Assembly (NCBI GenBank): GCA_000720845.1
Contig: JODU01000002.1
Coordinates: 124,001-188,000 of the forward strand
DNA length: 64,000 nucleotides
Reading direction: 5' to 3'
From: Kitasatospora aureofaciens
GTDB taxonomy: Bacteria > Actinomycetota > Actinomycetes > Streptomycetales > Streptomycetaceae
The position numbers were made by a program, and so were the translations under genes. The notes beneath the pieces were generated by a model. It had not been told where the DNA came from. It did not search any database and saw nothing but the letters and a program-made list of their open reading frames with translations. This document shows, in pieces, positions 1 to 7,685 of this stretch. The first letter of the stretch is position 1. Each line of letters starts with the position of its first letter.

Positions 1-1429
1 GGTGCAGGGCGATCAGCGTGATGGTCTTCCCGAGCCCCATGTCGTCGGCGAGACAGCAGCCGAGGCCCAACGACGTCATGCGGACCAGCCAGTTGAGGCC
101 TCGCCGCTGGTAGTCGCGCAGCGTGGCCCGGAGGGCGGCGGGCTGCGCCACGGCGTCCTGCGCCTCGGGGTCGGCGAGCCGCTCCCGCAGGGCCGCCAGC
201 CATCCCGTGGGACGCACCTCCACGCGGCGTCCGTCGACCTCCGTCGAGCCCGTCAGGGCGGCGGCGAGCGCGTCGACCGGCGTGACCTTGTGGTCCTGCC
301 GGGCACGTGCCCGGTGGGCCTTCTCGGGGTCGACGAGCACCCACTGGTCGCGCAGCCGCACGACGGGGCGGTTGGCCTCGGCGAGCAGGTCCAGCTCCTC
401 ACGCCTGAGGCCCTTGCCGCCCAGGGCGAACGTCCAGTTGAAGGCGAGCAGCGCGTCGGCGGACAGGAACGACGCGCCGGCCTCGGACGCAGCCGTACGC
501 GACTGCGGATCGCCGTCGCCGGGCCCCACCTCGGCGTGCTCGGTCAGGCCGCGGGCCAGCTCTCTCGGCCAGTGCACGTCGACTCCCGCACCGGTGAGCG
601 CTCGGGAGCCGGGGCCGAGCAGCTCGGCGACCTCTTCGTCGGTGAGCTCGACCGCGTCCGGCACGGCCGCCGACAGCAGGGGCGTGAGCGAGGGCCAGGC
701 CCGAGCCGCCCGCCGAAGGGCGAGCAGGGCGTCCATCCGCGCGCGTGTGCCGAACGCGGCGCCCACCGTGCCGGCCCACACCTGAGCGGTGTCCGCGACG
801 ATCGCGGGATCACTGACACTGTGCACCTGGGGCACCGCCCGGAACGTGGGCCGGGCGTCCTGGGGAGCCGCGGCCGACAGCCCCCGCACCTCGATGCGCA
901 GGGACAGCCGTACGCCCGTGTCGTGTCCCGCGGCGACGTCCAGGGCCCATTCGCGCAGCTCGGGCGAGAGCCGAGGCTCCCGCGAGGCGTAGGCGGGCCC
1001 GGCCGTGAGGAGTTCGGCGGCGGGGGAGCGGGGCAGCGTGTCCGCGACGGCGTCCAGGAAGGAGCGCACCAGCCGTTCCGGGTCGGGCAGGCGCAGGGGA
1101 GCGGTGTCGTCGACCGGGACGGCGTGCGCCTCGGGCGGCATGGCGGCGGCGAGGTGGCGGACCCGCTCGGTCTCCTCCGCGCCCAGCGGGCCCGCGCGCC
1201 AGGCGTCGTGCCCGGCCGCGGACAGGCCGGGCAGCAACAGCCCGCGCGCCACGAGGCGCAGGGCCTCCACGGCGACCGCGCCCCAGAACACCGGCGCCCG
1301 ATGTCCGTCCGCGCGGGCACGCGCGCGCGTGAGCACCGGCAGGGCGGCCCGTACCGGGAGCAGCACCGCCGGCACGCGCACCGCTTCGACGCCTTCGTCG
1401 TCGGGCAGTACGACGGCCAGGTTTCCCAC
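1..1429 (-). CDS. SNF2-family DEAD/DEAH helicase, N-terminal part (3' end beyond the window)
   Basis: The minus-strand frame runs off the left edge. It encodes a long actinobacterial SNF2 N-terminal domain ending in ALRATLRDYQRRGLNWL followed by LADDMGLGKT, the helicase Q-motif region and Walker A (about residues 445-470). SNF2 ATPases translocate on duplex DNA; the exact role of this subfamily is not known to me. The first canonical start in frame is the GTG at 1429, preceded by CGGGGGCC. However, the frame stays open and looks protein-like up to about 1600 (for example CAVFLPGDPARTG), without any ATG, GTG or TTG there, so the true N terminus is uncertain. The ATPase core lies outside the window. 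Confidence 0.85.
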   Translation of the reverse strand, partial: MGNLAVVLPDDEGVEAVRVPAVLLPVRAALPVLTRARARADGHRAPVFWGAVAVEALRLVARGLLLPGLSAAGHDAWRAGPLGAEETERVRHLAAAMPPEAHAVPVDDTAPLRLPDPERLVRSFLDAVADTLPRSPAAELLTAGPAYASREPRLSPELREWALDVAAGHDTGVRLSLRIEVRGLSAAAPQDARPTFRAVPQVHSVSDPAIVADTAQVWAGTVGAAFGTRARMDALLALRRAARAWPSLTPLLSAAVPDAVELTDEEVAELLGPGSRALTGAGVDVHWPRELARGLTEHAEVGPGDGDPQSRTAASEAGASFLSADALLAFNWTFALGGKGLRREELDLLAEANRPVVRLRDQWVLVDPEKAHRARARQDHKVTPVDALAAALTGSTEVDGRRVEVRPTGWLAALRERLADPEAQDAVAQPAALRATLRDYQRRGLNWLVRMTSLGLGCCLADDMGLGKTITLIALH

Positions 1430-1591
1430 GGCCCCCGACGGGAAGGTGCCGGGCGCTTCGCCGTCGGGCCGCCAGAAGGCGACCGTTCCGGTGCGGGCCG
1501 GATCACCGGGCAGGAAGACGGCGCAGCAGTCGACGAGTGCGGAGATCTCGGAGGAGGTCGGAAGAGCGTTCTGCGCAGCGATGACGTATAC

Positions 1592-1603
1592 CTCAAATTT
1601 GAG
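1592..1603. promoter_or_regulatory. Perfect 12-bp palindrome upstream of the helicase gene
   Basis: CTCAAATTTGAG reads the same on both strands. It lies in an AT-rich stretch (about 1580-1660) that is unusual for this GC-rich window and is probably the promoter region of the helicase. It could be a repressor operator. No regulator gene is adjacent, so its partner is unknown. Confidence 0.35.
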
Positions 1604-1746
1604 TAGCCAGAATGCAGCGGCCGATTGTACGCGATCAACGAAACTGTGGGCTGCGATTGCGTTGTGGCATGGCTCACTCTTCAGATGGGGAGGTGTCTTC
1701 GCAGTCCCTCCGGCCTCGGCCGCCGACGAGCTCTCGCCGACAAGCT

Positions 1747-1788
1747 CTCAGGGGCGCGTAGGGGTCGGTCCTCAGGGAGTTCTCAGGG
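1747..1788 (+). repeat. Three CTCAGGG direct repeats upstream of the small membrane protein gene
   Basis: CTCAGGG occurs at 1747-1753, 1771-1777 and 1782-1788. The last two are spaced 11 bp start to start, one helical turn, as is usual for tandem half-sites of OmpR-family response regulators. They lie 80-120 bp upstream of the ATG at 1866. Function is inferred from spacing only. Confidence 0.3.
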
Positions 1789-1865
1789 TCGCGCCGCGGA
1801 ACTGCCGGGAGCGCGGGTCCGTTTTCAGGACAGAGAGCGGCAGTGGCCGCGAAGGAGGCGACATC

Positions 1866-2048
1866 ATGTCGAAGAACGCCAAGGTCGCAGCGGGGGGTGT
1901 GGCGGTCGGGCTCATCCTGCTGATCTGGCTGCCCTGGTGGGCCGCCCTGCTGATAGTTCTGGGGGTCCCGGCCGCCGCTTACCTCACGCTCGATCCCTCA
2001 CAGCGGCGCAGGCTGCGTCGCGTCTCGCGCAGGGAGATAGGCCGTTGA
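1866..2048 (+). CDS. Small conserved membrane protein (60 aa)
   Basis: The ATG is preceded by a strong GAAGGAGG ribosome binding site. The product has a short basic N terminus, two hydrophobic stretches (about residues 8-24 and 26-43, containing LIWLPWWAALLIVLG) and a very basic C-terminal tail ending RRRLRRVSRREIGR. This suggests a two-helix hairpin with the tail in the cytoplasm. Small proteins of this sort are common in Streptomyces, but I know no function for this one. It is convergent with the secreted hydrolase gene, with only a few bases between the stops. Confidence 0.75.
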   Translation: MSKNAKVAAGGVAVGLILLIWLPWWAALLIVLGVPAAAYLTLDPSQRRRLRRVSRREIGR

Positions 2049-2052
2049 GGCG

Positions 2053-3447
2053 CTAATCCCGCGATGGGGCCGACTGGGCCAGAGCGCAGGCGTTGAGCAC
2101 GTCGCCGTCCGCGGGCTCGCCGACCGCGTGGTCGGCGGGCGGCGGGGTTCCCCGCTCCACCCACCCGGTCAGCGCGTCGAAGGCGGACCGGAAGCAGGGC
2201 AGGATCGGCCGCAGCCTGTCGGGATACGTGTCGTACAGCCCGTCGACATGGGTTCCGCCCGGGACCGTGTAGTAGCGGTGCAGCCGCCCGCGCCCGCTCG
2301 CGTCGATCATCCGTGCGTAGACGTCGGAGTCGGTGGCCTCGGGCAGCAGCGCGTCCAGATCGCCGTGCAGCGTGATCAACGGCTTCCCGATGCGTCCGAT
2401 CAGTGCCACCCGTGCCACCGCGCGGTGGACGGAGGCGGGGCGTGCCGCGTAGTCGTACGTCGCGTCGGACGGGCACGGCGCCAGTATCTCCTCGGGGGAG
2501 GACCCGGCGGTGGGCCCGGGACAGTGGAGATCGTAGGCCGGGTCGAACTCGGCACGGTAGATCTTCTGCGTCACGCCCCAGTAGGCCTTTTCGTGGTACG
2601 GCCACAAAAACTCCGAACCGCGCGCGAACCCCGCCGCGTACAGGTCCTCGTCGCCGGCCGTACCCAGCATCCGGGCCACCGCCGCCGGAAGGGAGGTGAG
2701 CAGTCCGGGGCCGTCTGCGGTCCACAGCGCCCCCTCCCAGTCCACGCCGCCGTCGTAGAGCCCGGGGTGGTTCTCCAACTGCCAGCGGGTGAGATAGCCG
2801 CCGTTGGAGATGCCCGCGATGTACGTGCGCCGCGGGGCGTGCCCGTAGCGCCGTGCGGCGGCCTGGCGGGCAGCCCGGGTGAGCTGGGTGGTGCGTGCGT
2901 TCCACTCCGCGACCGCGTCTCCGGGTCGCCTGCCGTCCCGGTAGAAGTCCGTTCCGCTGTTGCCCTTGTCGGTCGCGGCGTACGCGTACCCCTGGGCCAG
3001 TACACGGTCGGAGATCGCCTTGTCCGTGGCGTACTGCTTGCGGGTGCCCGGCGCCCCCGTCACGACGAGGCCGCCGTTCCAGTGGTCCGGCAGCCGGATC
3101 ACGAACTGGGCGTCGTGCCGCCAGCCGTGCGTGGCGTTGAAGCGTGAGGAGTCCGGGAAGTACCCGTCGACCTGGATGCCGGGCACCCCGGACGGCGTTC
3201 TGGTACCACTCGCCGTCAGCCCGGCCTGGTCCGCGAGGTCGGTGTACGGGGTGCCCGCCAGTCCCGTGGTCGTCAGATCGGCCAGGCAGGCGCTGCGCTG
3301 CACGGCCGCGCCCGGCACCCGCACCCGTTCCTTCCGGGCGCAGTGCGCGCCGGCGTCGGCAGCCGCGGCGGTGGTGGGCGACGGCCCGGTGAGCGTGAGG
3401 GCGGTCAGGACGGCGGCGAGGATCGGGACACCACGGGGCAGACGCAT
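2053..3447 (-). CDS. Secreted alpha/beta hydrolase, tannase/feruloyl-esterase-like
   Basis: A 464-residue protein starting MRLPRGVPILAAVLTALTL with a Sec signal peptide and probable cleavage after an alanine run near residue 30. A nucleophile elbow GISNGG lies near residue 212, an acidic LHGDLDALLP motif near 362 and GGTHVDG near 399, giving a Ser-Asp-His triad in the usual order. Several cysteines fit an exported, disulfide-containing enzyme. Overall layout resembles the tannase/feruloyl esterase and hydroxybutyrate-oligomer hydrolase group, so an ester substrate is likely but cannot be named. The ATG at 3447 is chosen because the signal peptide begins there; the frame stays open far upstream. 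Confidence 0.82.
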   Translation of the reverse strand: MRLPRGVPILAAVLTALTLTGPSPTTAAAADAGAHCARKERVRVPGAAVQRSACLADLTTTGLAGTPYTDLADQAGLTASGTRTPSGVPGIQVDGYFPDSSRFNATHGWRHDAQFVIRLPDHWNGGLVVTGAPGTRKQYATDKAISDRVLAQGYAYAATDKGNSGTDFYRDGRRPGDAVAEWNARTTQLTRAARQAAARRYGHAPRRTYIAGISNGGYLTRWQLENHPGLYDGGVDWEGALWTADGPGLLTSLPAAVARMLGTAGDEDLYAAGFARGSEFLWPYHEKAYWGVTQKIYRAEFDPAYDLHCPGPTAGSSPEEILAPCPSDATYDYAARPASVHRAVARVALIGRIGKPLITLHGDLDALLPEATDSDVYARMIDASGRGRLHRYYTVPGGTHVDGLYDTYPDRLRPILPCFRSAFDALTGWVERGTPPPADHAVGEPADGDVLNACALAQSAPSRD

Positions 3448-3625
3448 CAGGTCCTCCGAGCGCGACGGGGAAGTGGAGCCGAGGGCTGCCCCATCGTGCG
3501 GCTCCGCCACGACCTGCTCCATGGGCTGGAGCCACATACGCGGAGAGCGGGTCATGGCGGCCGAAGACAGTCGGAGACCCGTGCTTCCCCGGCCCCGAAC
3601 CGTCGGAGGCCTTACGTGTTCCCGG

Positions 3626-4555
3626 TCAGCTCGGCCGTACGGCCATCCTGTCGAGAGCCTCCAGAAGTCCGGGGAGCGACGGCCCCCGCCCCACCGGCAG
3701 AACCTCACCGGGCTCCTCGTCGAGCAGGACGAACGCGATGTCGTCGGTCCTGGCGACGAGCGACCAGCCGGGGCCGTCCGCGCGCAGCGTCCGCGCGTCT
3801 CCCGGTGCGAACGAGGACCGGACCCGGCCGAGCGGCGGCGGTGTGTCGATGTAGGCGCGGGCCTCCGCGAGGACCCGCCGGACACCCCCGTGCCGAAAGG
3901 TTCCGTCGCCGGTCCGCTCGTCCGGGGCACCGGCCTGGTCCGCGGCGCCGGCCGGTGCGCCCCCGTCGGTGCTCGCCTCGGCGCCCGCGCCGGCTTGCCC
4001 TCCGTCGCCGGGAGTGGCGTCCGGCGAGCCGGCGTCGCCGCCCGGCGTCGGGAACTCCGCGTCGTCGATCTGCTCCCGCCACTGGGCCCACTGCAGGGCG
4101 ATCTCGTCGGCCCCCAGACGGCGCTGCGCCGGACCCCAGACCGTGGTGTCCGGCGGGCACAGCGCGGGCTGGTCGGTGGACTCGGGTCCCGGGTCGTGCG
4201 GCACGGGCACACCGGGTGCCGCCACGGCGACCGCGAGGGGCCAGCCGGGGAGCGCGGTGACGACCGTTCGCTCGTCCGGCGACAGGTCGTACTCCATGCC
4301 GCAGTCCCAGGACGCCACGGCGACCGCGACCAGGGAGACGTCGTCGATGACGACGGTCCACCGGGCACCGTCACCGTCCTGGCCGAGCACCAGGCCGTAG
4401 CCGTCGGCCAGCGGTGGGAGACCGAGCGCCGCGCACGCCTCCGGGTAGTCGTCGCCCAGCACACTCGGAAACTTCGCCGGCGTCAGCAGTACCGCCGTGA
4501 GCACATAGAGCGCATCGTCCGCGGCGGCGACGGCGTCCTCGTCCGTCCCGGCCAT
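3626..4555 (-). CDS. Hypothetical protein with an acidic Gly/Ala/Asp-rich linker
   Basis: The 309-residue product starts at an ATG preceded by GGGGAGG, favoured over the upstream GTG at 4591. An N-terminal folded part (about residues 1-170) includes RWTVVIDDVSLVAVAVASWDCG. It is joined by a low-complexity linker (about 180-235) to a C-terminal part containing GWSLVARTDDIAFVLLDEEPGEVLPV. The two ends look like related modules with a similar alternating strand pattern, which is inference. No signal peptide or membrane segment is visible. I do not recognise the family. Confidence 0.65.
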   Translation of the reverse strand: MAGTDEDAVAAADDALYVLTAVLLTPAKFPSVLGDDYPEACAALGLPPLADGYGLVLGQDGDGARWTVVIDDVSLVAVAVASWDCGMEYDLSPDERTVVTALPGWPLAVAVAAPGVPVPHDPGPESTDQPALCPPDTTVWGPAQRRLGADEIALQWAQWREQIDDAEFPTPGGDAGSPDATPGDGGQAGAGAEASTDGGAPAGAADQAGAPDERTGDGTFRHGGVRRVLAEARAYIDTPPPLGRVRSSFAPGDARTLRADGPGWSLVARTDDIAFVLLDEEPGEVLPVGRGPSLPGLLEALDRMAVRPS

Positions 4556-4697
4556 CCCAGCCTCCCCATCGGTTCGTCCAATGGCGGGCACCCTAGTGCG
4601 CCCGGGAAGCCCTTGTCACGACTCCCAGACGCGCCCGAGCTGCAGCTTTCCGGTTGGAGGGGGACGAATCGACCATGTGGTAGCCGGCGCACGACGC

Positions 4698-5027
4698 TCA
4701 GACCGCGGGCAGTCCGAGGAGCGCACGGGCCACGTCCCGAGGGGGCTCGTCCCGTTCCCGCGCGAGCGCGATCACGGCCCGGCACGCCAGTTCGTTGACC
4801 CCGAACGACAGCGCCTCCGGTGACACGCGGCCCGCCGCCTCGTCGATCCGGTCCTGATCGTCGTCCACACACGCCGAGACGTAGGCGGCCGCGGCCTCGA
4901 ACAGGTTGTGTGAGCGGGACCCGCCTCTCGCGCTCGCCCCCTTCCCTTTCTCCTCCGTGCGCCGAGCGGTGCGGGATCTGTCCCAAGCCTCGCGGATCCT
5001 GCCGAACAAGCGGACCACCCTCCCCAT
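4698..5027 (-). CDS. Hypothetical small helical protein
   Basis: A 109-residue product starting MGRVVRLFGRIREAWDRSR. The ATG at 5027 marks the point where the frame begins to look like protein; sequence upstream in frame is compositionally odd. After a basic, low-complexity section (about residues 18-40) comes a helical segment, LFEAAAAYVSACVDDDQDRIDEA, then a Leu/Ala-rich C terminus. No catalytic motif is seen. It is divergent from the MpaB-type gene across an 80-bp gap holding a dyad, so the two may share control. Confidence 0.55.
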   Translation of the reverse strand: MGRVVRLFGRIREAWDRSRTARRTEEKGKGASARGGSRSHNLFEAAAAYVSACVDDDQDRIDEAAGRVSPEALSFGVNELACRAVIALARERDEPPRDVARALLGLPAV

Positions 5028-5062
5028 ACGATCACCCTGGCTGACCGTGCATCTCCTGCTAC

Positions 5063-5077
5063 TCAACGTAGAGTTGA
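5063..5077. promoter_or_regulatory. Inverted repeat TCAAC-N5-GTTGA upstream of the MpaB-type gene
   Basis: TCAAC (5063-5067) and GTTGA (5073-5077) are exact reverse complements. They are centred about 37 bp before the GTG at 5107 and lie in the short divergent interval. The geometry fits a TetR- or MerR-type operator, but neither regulator is encoded next to it. Confidence 0.4.
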
Positions 5078-5106
5078 AGCCTCGGCGGCAGAAGGGGGCG
5101 GTCAGG

Positions 5107-6003
5107 GTGCGACGGTTCGAACTACTGGCACGGATCCGGCGCATGGATCCCTACGAGAACGCTTCGGAGATCTACCGGCTGTCCTCGGCCTACGAGTTCC
5201 CCTGGGACTTCGCCCGTGCCCTGGAGCTGGCGCTCTACCGCACCTACGCCGTGCCGAGCATCGGGCGGCTGCTCGCCGAGACGGCGGAGTTCACCGACCG
5301 GCCCCAGAAGCGGTACGACGACACGGCGCTGCTGCTCGACGCCGTGGTCGAGCACGGCTTCGACAGCGAGCAGGGCCGCACGGCCATCCGGCGCATCAAC
5401 CGGATGCACCGCAGCTACGACATCACCAACGACGACATGCGGTACGTCCTGTGCACCTTCGTCGTGATCCCCAAGCGCTGGATCGACACCTACGGGTGGC
5501 GCAGGATGTCGCGCCACGAGACCGTCGCCTCCGCCGTCCACTACCGCACGCTGGGACGGCACATGGGCATCAGGGACATCCCCGGCACCTATGAGGAGTT
5601 CGAAGCCTGTCTCGACGCCTACGAGGAGGCCCACTTCGCCTGGGACGAGGGCGCGCGCCGCGTCTCCGACGCCACGCTCGACCTCATGGCGTCCTGGTAT
5701 CCGCGCCCTCTCGCGCCGCTCCTGCGCGCCGGGACCCTCGCCCTGCTCGACGAGCCCCTTCTCCGGGCCTTTCGGTACGCTCCGCCGGGTCCCGCCACCC
5801 GCGCGGCCGTGCGCCGCGCCGTCCGGCTGCGCGGACGCGTGGTCCGTCTGCTGCCGCCGAGGCGTGCCCCGCACCACGCCCGTCAGAACCGGGAGATCAA
5901 GGGCTACCCGAACGGCTACCGACTGACCGACCTGGGCACCCGCCCGGTTCCCGGCGTCCGGGGCTGTCCGGTCCGCCACATCGGCGCGTCAGCCGCCGAG
6001 TGA
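5107..6003 (+). CDS. Oxygenase MpaB family protein (DUF2236)
   Basis: The GTG start follows an AGAAGGGGG ribosome binding site. The 298-residue product opens with RIRRMDPYENASEIYRLSS and DFARALELALYRTYAVPSIGRLLAETAEF, then RRINRMHRSYDITNDDMRYVLCTFVV and YGWRRMSRHE. This helical pattern is that of the MpaB/latex-clearing-protein (DUF2236) family, whose characterised members are b-type-heme oxygenases. The histidines in MHRSYDI and SRHE are candidate functional residues. The substrate is unknown. The last 15 bp overlap the convergent padR-like gene. Confidence 0.75.
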   Translation: MRRFELLARIRRMDPYENASEIYRLSSAYEFPWDFARALELALYRTYAVPSIGRLLAETAEFTDRPQKRYDDTALLLDAVVEHGFDSEQGRTAIRRINRMHRSYDITNDDMRYVLCTFVVIPKRWIDTYGWRRMSRHETVASAVHYRTLGRHMGIRDIPGTYEEFEACLDAYEEAHFAWDEGARRVSDATLDLMASWYPRPLAPLLRAGTLALLDEPLLRAFRYAPPGPATRAAVRRAVRLRGRVVRLLPPRRAPHHARQNREIKGYPNGYRLTDLGTRPVPGVRGCPVRHIGASAAE

Positions 6004-6513
6004 AGCGATCGTCTCCCGCAGCCAGCTGAGTTCCGCCCGGGAGGTCGCCCTCGCGACGATCAGGACGCCACGCCGGAAGGGGTCGTCCAACTCCTCGGCG
6101 CACAGCGGCCGGTCACCGTCGTAGAAGAAGCTCGCGGGTTCCTCCAGGAAGGCGAGCCGGCGGCGCAGCACGGCGGCCTGGGCGGGGGCGTCGTCCAGGT
6201 GCCGGAGGAAGGCGAGCACCGTGAACCAGCGGTTCTCGTCGGTGATGTCGCGTTGAACGGGCTCGGCGAGCCGGAGGCGCAGCTCCCGTCGCCCCTCCTC
6301 GGTGAGGGTCAGGACGTGGCGCGGCGCAGCCACGGAGCCGGGCTGCGTGGTGCGTGCGAGGAGGCCCGCCTTCTCCAGACGTTTGATCGCGGGGTAGAGC
6401 GTGCTCTCGGCGACCGGCCGCACGTGCCCCGTCAGCGCGGTGATGCGCTTGCGCAGCTCGTAGCCGTGCAGCGGGGCGTCGTAGAGGAAACCGAGGACGG
6501 CGAGCTCCAGCAT
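5989..6513 (-). CDS. PadR family transcriptional regulator
   Basis: A 174-residue protein starting MLELAVLGFLYDAPLHGYELRKRI, the classic PadR winged-helix opening. HVRPVAESTLYPAIKRLEKAGLL is the recognition helix and wing region (about residues 27-55). The C-terminal part (about 90-170) is the four-helix PadR dimerisation domain. PadR proteins usually repress a divergent gene and their own. Here the divergent gene is an alpha/beta hydrolase and a perfect dyad lies between them. The ATG at 6513 is used because the conserved domain starts there. Confidence 0.9.
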   Translation of the reverse strand: MLELAVLGFLYDAPLHGYELRKRITALTGHVRPVAESTLYPAIKRLEKAGLLARTTQPGSVAAPRHVLTLTEEGRRELRLRLAEPVQRDITDENRWFTVLAFLRHLDDAPAQAAVLRRRLAFLEEPASFFYDGDRPLCAEELDDPFRRGVLIVARATSRAELSWLRETIASLGG

Positions 6514-6571
6514 GCCCGCATTATCTCCCACGGTGCTTGGGGTTCCGTGCACGCTGTACATCGGTTCCTCA

Positions 6572-6591
6572 ATACATCGGGCTCGATGTAT
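6572..6591. promoter_or_regulatory. Likely PadR operator (perfect dyad)
   Basis: ATACATCG (6572-6579) and CGATGTAT (6584-6591) are exact inverted repeats around GGCT. The inner ACAT-N8-ATGT arrangement is like PadR-family operators. A related half-site, TACATCGG, sits just upstream at about 6557-6564. It lies 45 bp before the hydrolase start and 60 bp before the regulator start, so binding could repress both. Confidence 0.65.
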
Positions 6592-6635
6592 CCTCCGGGG
6601 AGGACGGGAAACGTGACACTCCACAGGGGGACGGT

Positions 6636-7391
6636 TTGAACGAGGCACGGTTCGACGACAGGGGCAGCCGCATTCGCTGGACGGAGGCGCCCGGCGAGGA
6701 ACCCGCGCGGGTGTACGTGCACGGGCTCGGCTCGGTCTCCTCCGTGTACCACGCCCACATCGCGGCGCATGCGGAACTGGCGGGCCGGCGCAGCCTCTTC
6801 GTCGATCTGCCGGGCCACGGCATCAGCGACCGACCGGAGCACTTCGGGTACACACTCGTCGACCACGCCGACGCACTGGCCGCCGTGCTGGACGAGGCGG
6901 GACTGGCCGGAGCCGAACTGGTCGCACACAGCATGGGCGGTGCCGTCGCCGTCGTCCTCGCCCACCGGAGGCCGGAGCTGGTCTCCCGCCTGGTCCTCAC
7001 GGAGGCCAACCTCGACGCTGCTCCGCCGCCGACCGCCGGCAGCAGCATCATCGCCTCCTACCAGGAGGACGACTTCGTCGACGGCGGCCACGCGCGCGTG
7101 CTGGAGGACGTCGGCCCCCAATGGGCGGCGACGATGCGGCTGACGGATCCGCGCGCCCTGCACCGCTCGGCCGTCGGGCTGTGCCGGGGCTCCGACCCTG
7201 TGATGCGCACTCTTCTCGAGGGGCTCCCGGTCGAGCGTGTGTACCTCCAGGGCGGACTCAGCGGCGAACTGGAGGGCCGTGAGTCCCTGGAGGCCGCGGG
7301 CGTACGGGTGACGACCGTGCCGGGAGCCGGGCACAACGTCATGCTCGACCGCCCCGACGCGTTCGTGGCGGCGGTCGCCGGGCGGGGCTGA
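6636..7391 (+). CDS. Alpha/beta hydrolase
   Basis: A 251-residue cytoplasmic hydrolase with a TTG start preceded by CAGGGGGACG. The oxyanion region YVHGLGS is near residue 27, the strand DLPGHGISD near 55, the nucleophile elbow AHSMGG near 98 and the catalytic histidine in PGAGHNVMLD near 235. There is no signal peptide. The substrate cannot be told. It is divergent from the PadR regulator and probably controlled by it; PadR systems often respond to aromatic or lipophilic compounds. It ends convergently against the methyltransferase remnant. Confidence 0.85.
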   Translation: MNEARFDDRGSRIRWTEAPGEEPARVYVHGLGSVSSVYHAHIAAHAELAGRRSLFVDLPGHGISDRPEHFGYTLVDHADALAAVLDEAGLAGAELVAHSMGGAVAVVLAHRRPELVSRLVLTEANLDAAPPPTAGSSIIASYQEDDFVDGGHARVLEDVGPQWAATMRLTDPRALHRSAVGLCRGSDPVMRTLLEGLPVERVYLQGGLSGELEGRESLEAAGVRVTTVPGAGHNVMLDRPDAFVAAVAGRG

Positions 7392-7392
7392 C

Positions 7393-7639
7393 TCAGTCCG
7401 CGCGGGTCGCCAGGACCAGGAACCGGGTGTCCTCGTCGACGTACGCCGTCATGTCCCATCCGGAACCGGTCAGCAGCGGACGGAGGTTGTGCTCGGCGCG
7501 CAGGTCGTCCGGCGTGAGCCGCCGTCCCTGCCGGGCCGCGAGCGCCGCCCGGCCGATGGGGTGGAACAGCGCCAGCACACCGCCGGGATGCACGACACGC
7601 GCCAACTCCCGCAGATTTCCCGCGGGATCGGGCAGGTGT
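7393..7639 (-). pseudogene. Truncated SAM-dependent methyltransferase (C-terminal remnant)
   Basis: The minus frame reads HLPDPAGNLRELARVVHPGGVLALFHPIGRAAL and continues to the stop at 7393. This is the post-motif C-terminal third of a class I methyltransferase (motif III, LxxxxRVxxPGG). Upstream of about 7639 the frame turns into arginine-rich noise, and the SAM-binding N-terminal half is absent. At that same point the opposite strand becomes the N terminus of a conservon GTPase. The gene has therefore been cut by a rearrangement. The full frame with an ATG at 7680 exists but would give a chimeric N terminus. Confidence 0.7.
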
Positions 7640-7685
7640 CTCCGAACGCTCCGACGCCACGGACGGCGACACGACGGCACTGGCG

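Noticed and set aside
2..1606. Long plus-strand open frame of 534 codons
   Set aside because: It is the antisense of the SNF2 helicase frame, which has a real Walker A; the plus product is Gly/Arg/Gln-rich noise without a domain.
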